A model generated the notes under the pieces. It saw only the letters and a list, made by a program, of their open reading frames with translations. It did not search any database and was not told where the DNA came from. From positions 1 to 20,721 of the forward strand of contig JADZAO010000053.1 in the NCBI GenBank assembly GCA_020852535.1: a stretch of 20,721 nt of DNA, in the 5' to 3' direction. The translations under genes and the position numbers were made by a program. Shown piece after piece: positions 1 to 6,826 of the stretch (within the stretch, counting starts at the first letter, position 1; the number at the start of each line of letters is the position of its first letter). The stretch comes from Paracoccaceae bacterium. Its GTDB lineage: Bacteria; Pseudomonadota; Alphaproteobacteria; Rhodobacterales; Rhodobacteraceae.

Positions 1-677
1 GCTTCGATCAAGCCGCCGATGCGTGTCATGATGTGTGCTGCAGCGGGCATAACCTCGACCACATCGCCCACTTTGGTATCGTGAAGTCGGTGAGCTAGTA
101 GGCCGAGGTTTGTGGGTGTACCGCGACCCAAGGTCAGTTTGCCATCGGCTAGTCCGACCATGGTTTCCGCCCAGCCCTGCGGCTGGCGGGTGAACTGGCG
201 GATCGGCAACGTGTCGAAGAATTCGTTGGCTAGTAGAAAGAGCGGTGTGTCAGGCAGGTCTTCAATGCTATTTGCCCATGTTACCGTCGTGCCAAGGGCG
301 CGGCGTTGCACCTCGCGCAGGGTGGTTGAGGCCTCGACAAGTACTATCTGTGCTGCTGAATGAAAGCCCGGCACGCCTCGTGTGGCCCGCAATACATCGG
401 TTATCAATGTGCCGCGACCTGGGCCGAGTTCTGCTAACGTGAAGGGTGCGGGCGCGCCCTGGTCGAGCCAGGCTTGGGCAAGGGCAAGGCCCAGAAGTTC
501 GCCGAACATTTGGCTGATCTCGGGAGCTGTTGTGAAATCACCGCCTGTGCCAAAGGGATCGCGCGTGGTATAATAGCCGTGAGTGGGGTGTAGTAGGCAG
601 TCTAGCATATAATCTGCCAGTGTGATCGGCCCTGTAGTGGCGATACGTTGTGTCAGTAGGTTAGCCAGTGGAGTCAC
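1..677 (-). CDS. MidA/NDUFAF7-type SAM-dependent methyltransferase (C-terminus outside window)
   Basis: Reading the minus strand from a GTG at 677-675 gives 225 open codons that run off the left edge. The GTG overlaps the TGA of lgt (GTGA), so the two genes are translationally coupled. Motifs typical of the DUF185/MidA (mitochondrial NDUFAF7) family appear in order: a GHDF-like segment reading GDFTTAPEISQMFGELLG, the SAM-binding loop ELGPGRGTLITDVLR, and ANEFFDTLPIRQF. In mitochondria the homologue methylates a complex I subunit; the bacterial target is not settled. Lgt-methyltransferase gene pairs are common in Rhodobacterales (from memory). Nothing is broken in the visible two thirds. The start is GTG rather than ATG, which may be why a simple ORF search would miss it. 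Confidence 0.9.
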   Translation of the reverse strand, partial: MTPLANLLTQRIATTGPITLADYMLDCLLHPTHGYYTTRDPFGTGGDFTTAPEISQMFGELLGLALAQAWLDQGAPAPFTLAELGPGRGTLITDVLRATRGVPGFHSAAQIVLVEASTTLREVQRRALGTTVTWANSIEDLPDTPLFLLANEFFDTLPIRQFTRQPQGWAETMVGLADGKLTLGRGTPTNLGLLAHRLHDTKVGDVVEVMPAAAHIMTRIGGLIE

Positions 678-1558
678 GTCGCTGGCCGCGTCTTTGCCCG
701 CATCAAGAACCAGAGTCCTGCTAGTATCATTGGCAGCGACAGCACTTGTCCCATTGTTAGCCCGTAGCCACTGAAATGTAGTACAAGGCCAAGCGGGTTA
801 TCGGGTGTCATGAACTGTGCATCGGCCTGCCGTACGAATTCAACGGCAAAGCGAGTTAGCCCGTAATTTGCCAAAAATAGCCCCAGTAGACGTCCTGGCT
901 TTTGCAGCCACCCGCCACGCCAGACCGCCCAAAGTAGCAACGCTCCCAGAAGCAATCCTTCCAGTGCGGCTTCGTATAGCTGCGAGGGGTGGCGGGCGCA
1001 GACAGTAAGTATGTCTTTGCAGGTTTGTGCTGCCTCGCCTGGGAAGACGACGCCCCACGGTAGATTAGTCGGGCGGCCCCATAGTTCGGCATTGATGAAA
1101 TTGGCGACGCGGCCAAGAAACAGGCCTATCGGAGCTGCTACCGCGATTAGATCGGCTAAGGACAGTATTGGAATTTTTTCGTTTCGGGAGAAGATGATGC
1201 TTGCCACCATTACTCCGATGAAACCGCCATGAAACGACATGCCGCCTTCCCAGACGCGCAGCACGTGAGTTGGATTTTGTAAGAAAAAAAATGGCTGATA
1301 GAATAGTACATAACCGGTCCGACCGCCAAGAATTACACCAAAGATGACCCATGTCAGCAGTCGCTCAATCTGGTTGGTATTGGCCGGAGCGGAGCCATTC
1401 CACAAATGTTGTGTGGTGACGATGCGGGTGATCAGCTTCCACCCCGCTAGAAGTCCAACAATATACGCTAGCGCATACCAGCGTAGGGCTAACGTCACAC
1501 CACCGACTTCGAAGGAAAAGATTTCGGGCGAGATGTTGGGGAAGGGAATGTAGGACAT
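674..1558 (-). CDS. lgt: Prolipoprotein diacylglyceryl transferase Lgt
   Basis: Inner-membrane enzyme that transfers diacylglycerol from phosphatidylglycerol to the lipobox cysteine of prolipoproteins, the first step of lipoprotein maturation. The 294-residue protein has several hydrophobic segments and the family motifs: RWYALAYIVG near residue 26, GGRTGYVLFYQP, GGMSFHGGFIG (with the conserved His), and the Lgt signature GRVANFINAELWGR. HPSQLYEA follows later. The frame is open upstream to 1612, but family proteins begin like MSYIPFPNISPEIFSFE, and a purine-rich AGGCAGG lies just before the ATG at 1558, so I prefer that start. The stop overlaps the GTG of the methyltransferase. It is divergent from ubiK, with about 200 bases between them for promoters. 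Confidence 0.95.
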   Translation of the reverse strand: MSYIPFPNISPEIFSFEVGGVTLALRWYALAYIVGLLAGWKLITRIVTTQHLWNGSAPANTNQIERLLTWVIFGVILGGRTGYVLFYQPFFFLQNPTHVLRVWEGGMSFHGGFIGVMVASIIFSRNEKIPILSLADLIAVAAPIGLFLGRVANFINAELWGRPTNLPWGVVFPGEAAQTCKDILTVCARHPSQLYEAALEGLLLGALLLWAVWRGGWLQKPGRLLGLFLANYGLTRFAVEFVRQADAQFMTPDNPLGLVLHFSGYGLTMGQVLSLPMILAGLWFLMRAKTRPAT

Positions 1559-1761
1559 GGCCTGCCTGTATCTAGATGGGTAGATTTTCGGGATTAAGGT
1601 GGGGGAAGTCAATCTGTTGTGCTATGTGCGTGCGGTCTTTTTTGGGGGGAGAAGTTTTTTGTTCCGTCCGTCCGATCTGTTCTTGCAAGCGGTGCTTGAT
1701 GGGCTTGTTTTACGACACGGGTTGGCTCATATGGGGTATAAGCGATAGAAAGGATGTCGTT

Positions 1762-2040
1762 ATGCAGATTCGGAATAAGTTTTTAGATGATATCTCGCAA
1801 GTTATGACTAATGCGATGGGCCTAGCACAGGGCGCTAAGGTTGAGGCTAAAACTGCTATGAAGAGTCTTGTCGATCGCTGGATTGCGGACCGCAATTTTG
1901 TTACGCGCGAGGAATTTGATGCTGTGCGAGCGGTGGCTTTGAAAGCCCGTGAAGAGAATGTGGCACTTAAGAAGCGGTTGACATTGCTTGAAAAAAAGCT
2001 TCCTGAAGCGACGAAGCCTAGTAAGAAGAAAAATACCTGA
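1762..2040 (+). CDS. ubiK: UbiK-family ubiquinone biosynthesis accessory factor (BMFP family)
   Basis: Small 92-residue protein of the BMFP/YqiC family (PF04380). In E. coli UbiK assists the soluble Ubi complex in aerobic ubiquinone synthesis and has membrane-fusogenic properties. The N-terminal half (FLDDISQVMTNAMGLAQGAK) is the family amphipathic helix. The C-terminal half, with EEFDAVRAVALKAREEN and a leucine/lysine heptad-like stretch, is a predicted coiled coil ending in a lysine-rich tail. The frame is open upstream to 1576, but the start at 1762 is supported by a Shine-Dalgarno-like GAAAGGA at 1748-1754 and by the family N-terminus MQIRNKFLDD. It sits alone on the plus strand, divergent from lgt; this pairing is usual in Rhodobacterales (from memory). 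Confidence 0.88.
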   Translation: MQIRNKFLDDISQVMTNAMGLAQGAKVEAKTAMKSLVDRWIADRNFVTREEFDAVRAVALKAREENVALKKRLTLLEKKLPEATKPSKKKNT

Positions 2041-2068
2041 CAGGCCTCTATTGATAAGGTCGCCTCAA

Positions 2069-2086
2069 GGGGGCTTGATGTCCCCC
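2069..2086. repeat. Short GC-rich inverted repeat (possible hairpin)
   Basis: Five G at 2069-2073 and five C at 2082-2086 can pair around an 8-base loop, about 29 bases after the ubiK stop. No T-run follows on either strand, so it is not a clear rho-independent terminator; it could protect a 3' end. Confidence 0.3.
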
Positions 2087-2196
2087 GGGTGATGGTGGTT
2101 TCAAGGATCGGCGGATGCAGTTGTGGCAAGAAAACTCTGGCGTGCCAGCTGCATAAAGTCGGTGGAATCTGGTGTTTTTTGCATTACGGTATTCAT

Positions 2197-2228
2197 CCCG
2201 CGCTGCTTTGAAGCGGGTTATTTTTTTT
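2197..2228 (+). terminator. Candidate rho-independent terminator
   Basis: CCGCGCT at 2198-2204 pairs with AGCGGG at 2212-2217 (one bulged G, 7-base loop), followed directly by TTA and eight T (2221-2228). This is a standard intrinsic terminator layout. It lies about 160 bases after ubiK, so it would end a long 3' untranslated region or some short transcript between the two genes. Confidence 0.45.
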
Positions 2229-2620
2229 CTCACAACGGTAGCGCTCAGCCTGACGATGGGGTGGGTATAGTTTCGCTGGCGTAGGCAGAGCACCAGATTG
2301 ACGTCGACGAGTTCGGCCATGAAAAGATTTGGTAATGATTACATTGGGCTGACGCATTTGTTCCAAATGCCAGTGTTACGTGTCTGTTCTTGGCAACTCG
2401 CACTCTTGCCTGCAGCTGTTTGAGTTGCGCTCTATTGCCGTTGCGGCGCAGTTTGGAAAATTGTCCACAGAAGATTGTCGTAGAAATCACTTTATAGGCT
2501 TTTGGTTTACACCCCTACCATATATAGTATGACTTCAGTCTAGAAAACGCTGAAAATTGCTAGATACTCAGCTTCTAGTGGGTTTTGGCCCGCCAGATAT
2601 CCTATGATGAGGCCGAGCAG

Positions 2621-3124
2621 ATGTCGATTTCCGAAGATTACTATTCCTCCTACGACCTTCACCCGATTGACATAGTTGAAACGCTTGCCGAGCATAATGA
2701 CTGGAAGTTTGATCGCGTTACCGACGATCAGATTGCCATGTTAGTTGAGGGACAATGGCGTAGCTATTCGTTGACGCTTGTGTGGTCGCGGCAGGATGAA
2801 ACGTTGCGGTTGATTTGTACCTTCGAAATGGAACCGCCGACAGAGCGGATGAGTCAGCTTTACGAGATGCTGAACTGCGTTAATGAAATGGTTTGGACTG
2901 GCGCGTTTACTTATTGGGACGAGCGAAAACTGATGGTTTGGCGCTATGGTCTGCCGTTGAAAGGCGGGCAGGGAGTTAACTCTGACCAGATTGACCGGTT
3001 GATCACCAACGCGGTTTTGGCGGCGGAACGCTTTTATCCTGCTTTCCAGCTTGTCGCTTGGGCGGCCTATCCGCCTGCCGATGCTATGAAGGTCGCTATT
3101 GCCGAGGCTTACGGTCGCGCCTAG
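2621..3124 (+). CDS. YbjN domain-containing protein
   Basis: A 167-residue protein of the YbjN family (PF10722), a type III secretion chaperone-like fold of unsettled function; E. coli YbjN affects motility and stress responses. The sequence keeps the alphaproteobacterial pattern: LHPIDIVETLAEHNDW near the N-terminus, DDQIAMLVEGQWRSYSLTL, LICTFEMEPP, MVWTGAFTYW, and the end AIAEAYGRA. A TTG at 2585 would add 12 residues, but the ATG at 2621 has a GAGG at 2609-2612 with 8-base spacing and fits family N-termini, so I prefer 2621. It is followed after 13 bases by proC, probably as one operon; this pair is conserved in Rhodobacterales (from memory). Confidence 0.88.
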   Translation: MSISEDYYSSYDLHPIDIVETLAEHNDWKFDRVTDDQIAMLVEGQWRSYSLTLVWSRQDETLRLICTFEMEPPTERMSQLYEMLNCVNEMVWTGAFTYWDERKLMVWRYGLPLKGGQGVNSDQIDRLITNAVLAAERFYPAFQLVAWAAYPPADAMKVAIAEAYGRA

Positions 3125-3137
3125 TCTATTCCACAAA

Positions 3138-3959
3138 ATGGGGGCGATTATTTTGAAACAGGTAGCCCGTGACGGGCTGGTTCTTTTGGGCTGTGGTAAG
3201 ATGGGCTCGGCCTTGCTGGCGAGGTGGCTTGTGGCGGGTTTACCTGCCGCGTCGGTCTGGGTGATTGAGCCAAACCCTTCAGATTGGTTGAGATCTGCGG
3301 GTGTACATCTGAACGAAGGGGTTCCACCCGAGCCCGCTGTGGCGCTTTTGGCGGTGAAACCGCAAATAATGGGTGCCGCGTTGCCTTCTCTGGTCTCCTT
3401 GGCAAACGGTAGGACGCTGTTTTTGTCGATCGCGGCGGGAACGACGATTGCTGCTTTCGAGGCGATTCTTGGCGATCGGACGCCTATCGTGCGGACCATG
3501 CCGAATACGCCTGCGATGGTGAACCGCGGGATCACGGCGCTGTGCAGGAACGCCCGTGTGACTGATGCTGAAATGGCGCTTGCCGTAGCGTTGATGGGGG
3601 CAGTGGGCGAGACGGTTATTTTGGACGGAGAGCACCAGATTGATGCGGTGACTGCTGTTTCTGGGTCGGGTCCAGCCTATGTTTTTCATTTGATTGAGAC
3701 GATGGCGGCAGCGGGCGAGGCTGAGGGTTTGTCGCGTGATGTCGCGATGCGTTTGGCGCGGGCCACAGTATGCGGTGCGGGAGAATTAGCATATCAGTCT
3801 AAGGACAGTGCCGCGCAGTTGCGTGTCAACGTAACCTCGCCTGGCGGGACTACGGCTGCGGCTTTAGATGTGCTGATGGATGCAAAGGCCGGTTTTCCGG
3901 CGCTGCTACGTCGGGCGGTCAAGGCAGCGGCAGAACGCGGGCGAGAGTTGGGGAAATGA
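3138..3959 (+). CDS. proC: Pyrroline-5-carboxylate reductase ProC
   Basis: Last enzyme of proline synthesis: reduces 1-pyrroline-5-carboxylate to proline with NAD(P)H in the cytoplasm. The 273-residue protein shows the Rossmann nucleotide loop GCGKMGSALLARW near residue 18, AVKPQIMG, RTMPNTPAMVNRG, and the C-terminal P5CR signature AVSGSGPAYVFHLIETMAA followed by VTSPGGTTAAALDVL. All key segments look intact. The ATG at 3138 is preferred over the open extension to 3099, which would overlap ybjN; a TTG at 3153 with a G-rich stretch before it is possible. The stop overlaps, as ATGA, the start of the broken tRNA-binding protein gene that follows. Confidence 0.95.
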   Translation: MGAIILKQVARDGLVLLGCGKMGSALLARWLVAGLPAASVWVIEPNPSDWLRSAGVHLNEGVPPEPAVALLAVKPQIMGAALPSLVSLANGRTLFLSIAAGTTIAAFEAILGDRTPIVRTMPNTPAMVNRGITALCRNARVTDAEMALAVALMGAVGETVILDGEHQIDAVTAVSGSGPAYVFHLIETMAAAGEAEGLSRDVAMRLARATVCGAGELAYQSKDSAAQLRVNVTSPGGTTAAALDVLMDAKAGFPALLRRAVKAAAERGRELGK

Positions 3960-4097
3960 CGATCATCTATGATGATTTAGCCAATGCTGATATCTGCGGA
4001 GGTCGCATTATCAGCGCCGAGATTTTCTCCTGAGTCGGGTAAAGATTTTAAATCGACATGCACCTTTGTTGGTGCTCAAGATTTATGGAATGCCTGA
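3956..4097 (+). pseudogene. CsaA-like tRNA-binding protein gene, decayed remnant
   Basis: An ATG at 3956 overlaps the proC stop (ATGA) and opens 25 codons ending at TGA 4031-4033. The peptide begins MTIIYDDLANADICGGRIIS and continues AEIF, matching the N-terminus of CsaA/YgjH-type tRNA-binding proteins (pattern ITYDDFxKVDIRVGxIxxAEPF, from memory). The next expected piece (PEARKP..K) appears in another frame as SPESGKDFKSTCTF from 4026, then stops at 4095-4097. No trace of the C-terminal OB-fold motif (NFPPRQIG) is seen. A full gene would be about 110 codons. In related genomes, as I recall, this gene lies directly behind proC, which supports the call. It is broken by at least one frameshift and a large deletion. 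Confidence 0.6.
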
Positions 4098-4442
4098 AGA
4101 CTAGTTGGGTTTACGTGGTATGCAGAAATCCTACATAGGGTTTGATTCGTGAGTGCGCGGCGAGCGCGCTGATCCTAGAGTGATATATTTCTAGAATGTG
4201 AGCATTTCTGGGACCACTCCGTGGAGATAGCGTAAGTTATATCAGCCTTCCTTAAGATAGACTTCGGCGTCACACTGAAATGGTCGCTTATTTTCTTGAA
4301 TGTCCTGCGTGTTTCTGAGGAAGTGTTTCTGTTTATTGGGGCGGTCTTGAGATGCCGTCTGAAGGATGGGCGATGCGCCTTATCTCGCTTTGGTGTGTGG
4401 ATAGGCACTTGCGGATTGCGCGATGTGGGTGATTATAGGGGC
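4098..4442. other. 345-base gap upstream of the thioesterase pair
   Basis: No gene recognised on either strand. A frame in phase with the following thioesterase is open from about 4258 to 4442, but its peptide resembles nothing I know and lies outside family limits. A GC-rich inverted repeat (GTGCGC/GCGCGC) near 4152-4168 has no T-run. The region probably contains the thioesterase promoter plus eroded sequence. Confidence 0.4.
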
Positions 4443-4883
4443 ATGAGCGACCAGACCAAACAGCAGAATCTTGCCCGCCGTTTCATCGAGGTTTTGCCCC
4501 ATTCTCGCGCTTTGGGAATGGAGCTAGTTAGTTTTGGCGGCGGGCATGTGGTGATGACTATGCCCTATGATGTGCGTTTTGTCGGCGATCCAGCGACCGG
4601 TGTGATGCATGGCGGTGCCGTCTCGGCCTTGATGGATACGGCCAGTGGTGCTGCGGTTATGTCGCATCCGGTGGGGCCAGTTTCGACCGCCACGCTGGAT
4701 TTACGGATCGATTATTTTCGCTCTGCTACGCCGGGTCAAACAATTACAGCGCGGGCCGAGTGCTACCAAACCACGCGGACGGTTGCTTTTGTGCGGGTTA
4801 TAGCAATGGACGAGGACGAGGCGCGTCCCGTGGCCGCAGCGACGGGTGTCTTCACGCTTGATCTGCCGCAAGAGAGGACGTGA
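4443..4883 (+). CDS. PaaI-family hotdog thioesterase (first of a pair)
   Basis: A 146-residue hotdog-fold protein of the PaaI/4HBT family (PF03061), which hydrolyses acyl-CoA thioesters in the cytoplasm; the substrate cannot be told from sequence. The fold signature GVMHGGAVSALMDTASGAAV near residue 55 contains the HGG loop and the Asp used by this family. STATLDLRIDYFRSA follows, then a strand ending in TGVFTLD. The ATG at 4443 is preferred over the open extension to 4296 because family proteins begin close to MSDxxxxNLARRFIEVLPH. Its TGA shares a base with the ATG of the second thioesterase, so both are cotranscribed. Confidence 0.88.
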   Translation: MSDQTKQQNLARRFIEVLPHSRALGMELVSFGGGHVVMTMPYDVRFVGDPATGVMHGGAVSALMDTASGAAVMSHPVGPVSTATLDLRIDYFRSATPGQTITARAECYQTTRTVAFVRVIAMDEDEARPVAAATGVFTLDLPQERT

Positions 4884-5422
4884 TGCGCGACAAACTAGAA
4901 CCAGTGCAGATGATTAAGCAGCGGCGTGATGCGGCGCTGACTGCGCTTTGGTCGGGGGTGCCTTACATCCAGTATCTGGGAATAAGGTTTGACCGGCGCG
5001 GCGACGAATTGACTGCGATTTTGCCCTTCGACGAAAAGCTGATCGGCAACCCGACGCTACCAGCGCTGCACGGCGGGGTGATCGCGGCCTTTCTTGAAGT
5101 AGTGGCGATTATCGAACTGTCTTGGTCGATTCTCTGGGAAGAGATGGAGGCGGGTCGTCTAGATCCAGGCAAGATCACGCTAAATCCGCCCCGCTTTCCT
5201 AAGACCATCGATTTTACCGTGGACTATTTGCGCTCTGGCTTGCCGCGTGATTCTTATGCACGGGCGCGGGTGAACAGGTCGGGTCGGCGTTATGCCTCGG
5301 TGCATGTCGAGGCATGGCAGGATAATCGCGCAAGGTTGTTTGCGCAAGGGACGGGGCATTTTCTTATGCTGCCTGCGGCGGTTGATTCGAACGTTGCAGG
5401 TGGAAGCTCCATTGGCCTGTGA
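4883..5422 (+). CDS. PaaI-family hotdog thioesterase (second of a pair)
   Basis: A 179-residue hotdog thioesterase, longer and distinct from its neighbour. The signature reads PALHGGVIAAFLEVVAIIEL near residue 60, then TIDFTVDYLRSGLPRDSYARA. Between these lies an insertion of about 30 residues rich in Trp and Glu, a feature of this subgroup. The ATG at 4883 overlaps the previous stop (TGATG) and has GAGAGG at 4872-4877 with 5-base spacing; a GTG at 4880 is the alternative. Tandem PaaI genes in the same order occur in Rhodobacterales, where I recall a MATE transporter gene following. The tandem arrangement suggests the two proteins may act together, possibly as a heteromer, which is inference. 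Confidence 0.85.
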   Translation: MRDKLEPVQMIKQRRDAALTALWSGVPYIQYLGIRFDRRGDELTAILPFDEKLIGNPTLPALHGGVIAAFLEVVAIIELSWSILWEEMEAGRLDPGKITLNPPRFPKTIDFTVDYLRSGLPRDSYARARVNRSGRRYASVHVEAWQDNRARLFAQGTGHFLMLPAAVDSNVAGGSSIGL

Positions 5423-5604
5423 CAGTCTTGCCGTTTTGTTTAAATGTGACCAACCTAATTAACCGTCGTTTACTAAAGATAGCCGCAGCTCTTGTGCTTT
5501 CCTGCGGGACCCTTCTGTTGCTTGGCGAGTTTTTTTCGGCCAGATGGGGTAGGTGGCATTTGTCGAGACGTAGGCTTTTCGTAGTATTGTGGACTATCAG
5601 CTGA
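5419..5604 (+). pseudogene. MATE-family efflux transporter gene, N-terminal remnant
   Basis: A GTG at 5419 overlaps the preceding thioesterase stop (GTGA). The peptide contains LINRRLLKIAAALVLSCGTL then LLLG, matching the MATE N-terminus (pattern THRRVLxIALPIVLSNATVPLLG, from memory). The frame shifts at a seven-T run (5530-5536). In the next frame FFGQMG (5532-5549) corresponds to the conserved VGQMG, then comes an in-frame TAG, VAFVET, another TAG, and AFRSIVDYQ, matching the expected GAFxLSIVYW. A full MATE gene has about 440 codons; only about 60 remain. It is a truncated, frameshifted remnant at the place where relatives carry the intact gene. Confidence 0.55.
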
Positions 5605-5628
5605 TCTGCTCCTAACGTTTTGAGCGTT

Positions 5629-5823
5629 TTAAGTCGCAGGCGTATGGCTGAAGATCGCTATGCTGACGCTTTTAAGATTGTCGATCACGAGGTTCGGGTT
5701 ATGGCCTGACGCGCTGACATGCAAAAATCTGGGTAGATCGTCGTAAGGGATTACAACGTCATCTAATGTATCCATCAGATGGTTGAGTCCGGAGCCGAGG
5801 ATTAGGCTAAAGCTGACGAGTGT
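5629..5823 (-). pseudogene. Purine-nucleoside phosphorylase gene, N-terminal remnant
   Basis: On the minus strand directly after the permease stop, a frame without a clear start codon reads SLILGSGLNHLMDTLDDVVI then PYDDLPRFLHVSASGHNPNL and VIDNLKSVSIAIFS, ending at TAA 5631-5629. This matches the N-terminal part of class II purine-nucleoside phosphorylases (LILGSGLGxLAD...VVIPYxDLPGFP...GHxGxLVxG, from memory). The invariant phosphate-loop GSG and the GH pair remain, but the GRFHxYEG segment and the rest of about 270 residues are gone. It lies at the end of the nucleoside-type ABC importer operon, where salvage genes are often found. It is certainly not functional at 60 codons. Confidence 0.7.
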
Positions 5824-5857
5824 ATTTTTCGTATGGGTGTGAATGAAAGTGGCAAGT

Positions 5858-6826
5858 TTAGCGTTCTTTCACATAGGGTTTTCCGCCTGCGCGTGGCGGG
5901 ATGGCTTTGCCGACGAAACCGGCAAGTACGAGGACCGTTAGAATATAGGGTAGCGCGTCGAGGAAGGGCACGGGAATCTTGATCCGCATCATGGCGGTGA
6001 CGACATCAGGACGCAGTGCGAGTGCTTGAAAGAAGCCAAATAGCATGCAAGCCCCCAGCGCTTGCCATGGACGCCATTTCGCGAAGATGAGGGCGGCAAG
6101 CGCGATATAGCCTCGTCCTGCTGTCATTTCGCGTCCGAAGCCTGCTTGTAGGGCGGTTGCCATATAGGCCCCTGCAAGGCCGCAGAGTAGTCCGGTGATG
6201 GAGACCGCTGTGAAGCGTAGCCCTTTGACCGAAATGCCTGCGGTATCGACAGCCGCGGGGTTTTCTCCCACTGCTCGTAGGCGCAGGCCGAAACGAGTGC
6301 GGTGAAGCACCCACCATGACAATGGCACACAGAGGAGAGCGACATAGACGAGGATGGCATGGCCGGAAATTACATCAGCATAAACTGGTCCGATCACTGG
6401 TATGTTGCGAAGGTTCTCAGTGAAGGGCAGGGTGATTTCGTTGAATCGGGCGGTACTTTCCAGCTGTGGGGTGCGTCCTCCCTGACCAAACAGGCGTTGG
6501 GCGGTTAACGCGGTGATACCCGAGGCAAGAAAATTTAGCGCCACACCGGAAATCAGTTGGTTGCCACGGAAGGTGATTGAGGCCATACCGTGCAGTGCAG
6601 CAAAGACCATTGATCCCATGATGGCTGCTCCAAGGCCCAGCCAGACCGATCCTGTTAAGAATGCTACAGCCCCTGAACACATCGCGGCCATTAGCATCTT
6701 GCCTTCCAGCCCGATGTCGAAGATGCCTGCTCGTTCCGAAAACAGCCCTGCGAGGCAGGCGAAGAGCAAGGGCGTACCCAGTCGCAGCGTTGAGTCGAGA
6801 ATTTGTAGAAGCGTCGCGTAATCCAT
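5858..6826 (-). CDS. ABC transporter permease (BMP/nucleoside type, second permease)
   Basis: A 322-residue inner-membrane protein of the BPD_transp_2 family (PF02653), one of two permease subunits of the importer. About eight hydrophobic segments are visible. The family core ERAGIFDIGLEGKMLMAAMC lies near residue 27; the later block PAAVDTAGISVKG...LAGAYMA...GRGYIALAALIFAKW is the typical cytoplasmic loop that contacts the ATPase, resembling YufQ/NupQ-type permeases of guanosine importers. The ATG overlaps the previous permease stop by one base (TAATG). It is the last intact gene of the operon; the phosphorylase remnant follows. Confidence 0.92.
   Translation of the reverse strand: MDYATLLQILDSTLRLGTPLLFACLAGLFSERAGIFDIGLEGKMLMAAMCSGAVAFLTGSVWLGLGAAIMGSMVFAALHGMASITFRGNQLISGVALNFLASGITALTAQRLFGQGGRTPQLESTARFNEITLPFTENLRNIPVIGPVYADVISGHAILVYVALLCVPLSWWVLHRTRFGLRLRAVGENPAAVDTAGISVKGLRFTAVSITGLLCGLAGAYMATALQAGFGREMTAGRGYIALAALIFAKWRPWQALGACMLFGFFQALALRPDVVTAMMRIKIPVPFLDALPYILTVLVLAGFVGKAIPPRAGGKPYVKER

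Larger units (their letters stand above)
2041..2620. other. 580-base gap between ubiK and ybjN, no assigned gene
   Basis: No intact gene recognised. It holds a G5/C5 hairpin at 2069-2086, a terminator-like hairpin with T-run near 2197-2228, a possible 31-codon minus-strand reading frame (2101-2196), and plus-strand fragments with coding-like composition near 2320-2430. An AT-rich stretch at 2506-2533 (TTTACA, 16 bases, TATGAC) could be a promoter for ybjN but is weak. Given the decayed genes elsewhere in the window, this gap may be an older, unrecognisable gene remnant. Confidence 0.5.

Noticed and set aside
1576..2040. A 154-residue version of UbiK starting at 1576
   Set aside because: Family length is near 90 residues, the ATG at 1762 has a good ribosome site, and the extra N-terminus is unlike the family.
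2741..3535. 264-codon minus-strand frame opposite ybjN and proC
   Set aside because: It spans two well-supported plus-strand genes and shows no recognisable domain.
5419..5604. Intact 61-residue hydrophobic small protein
   Set aside because: It matches the MATE N-terminus and continues in another frame, so it is better read as a truncated transporter gene.
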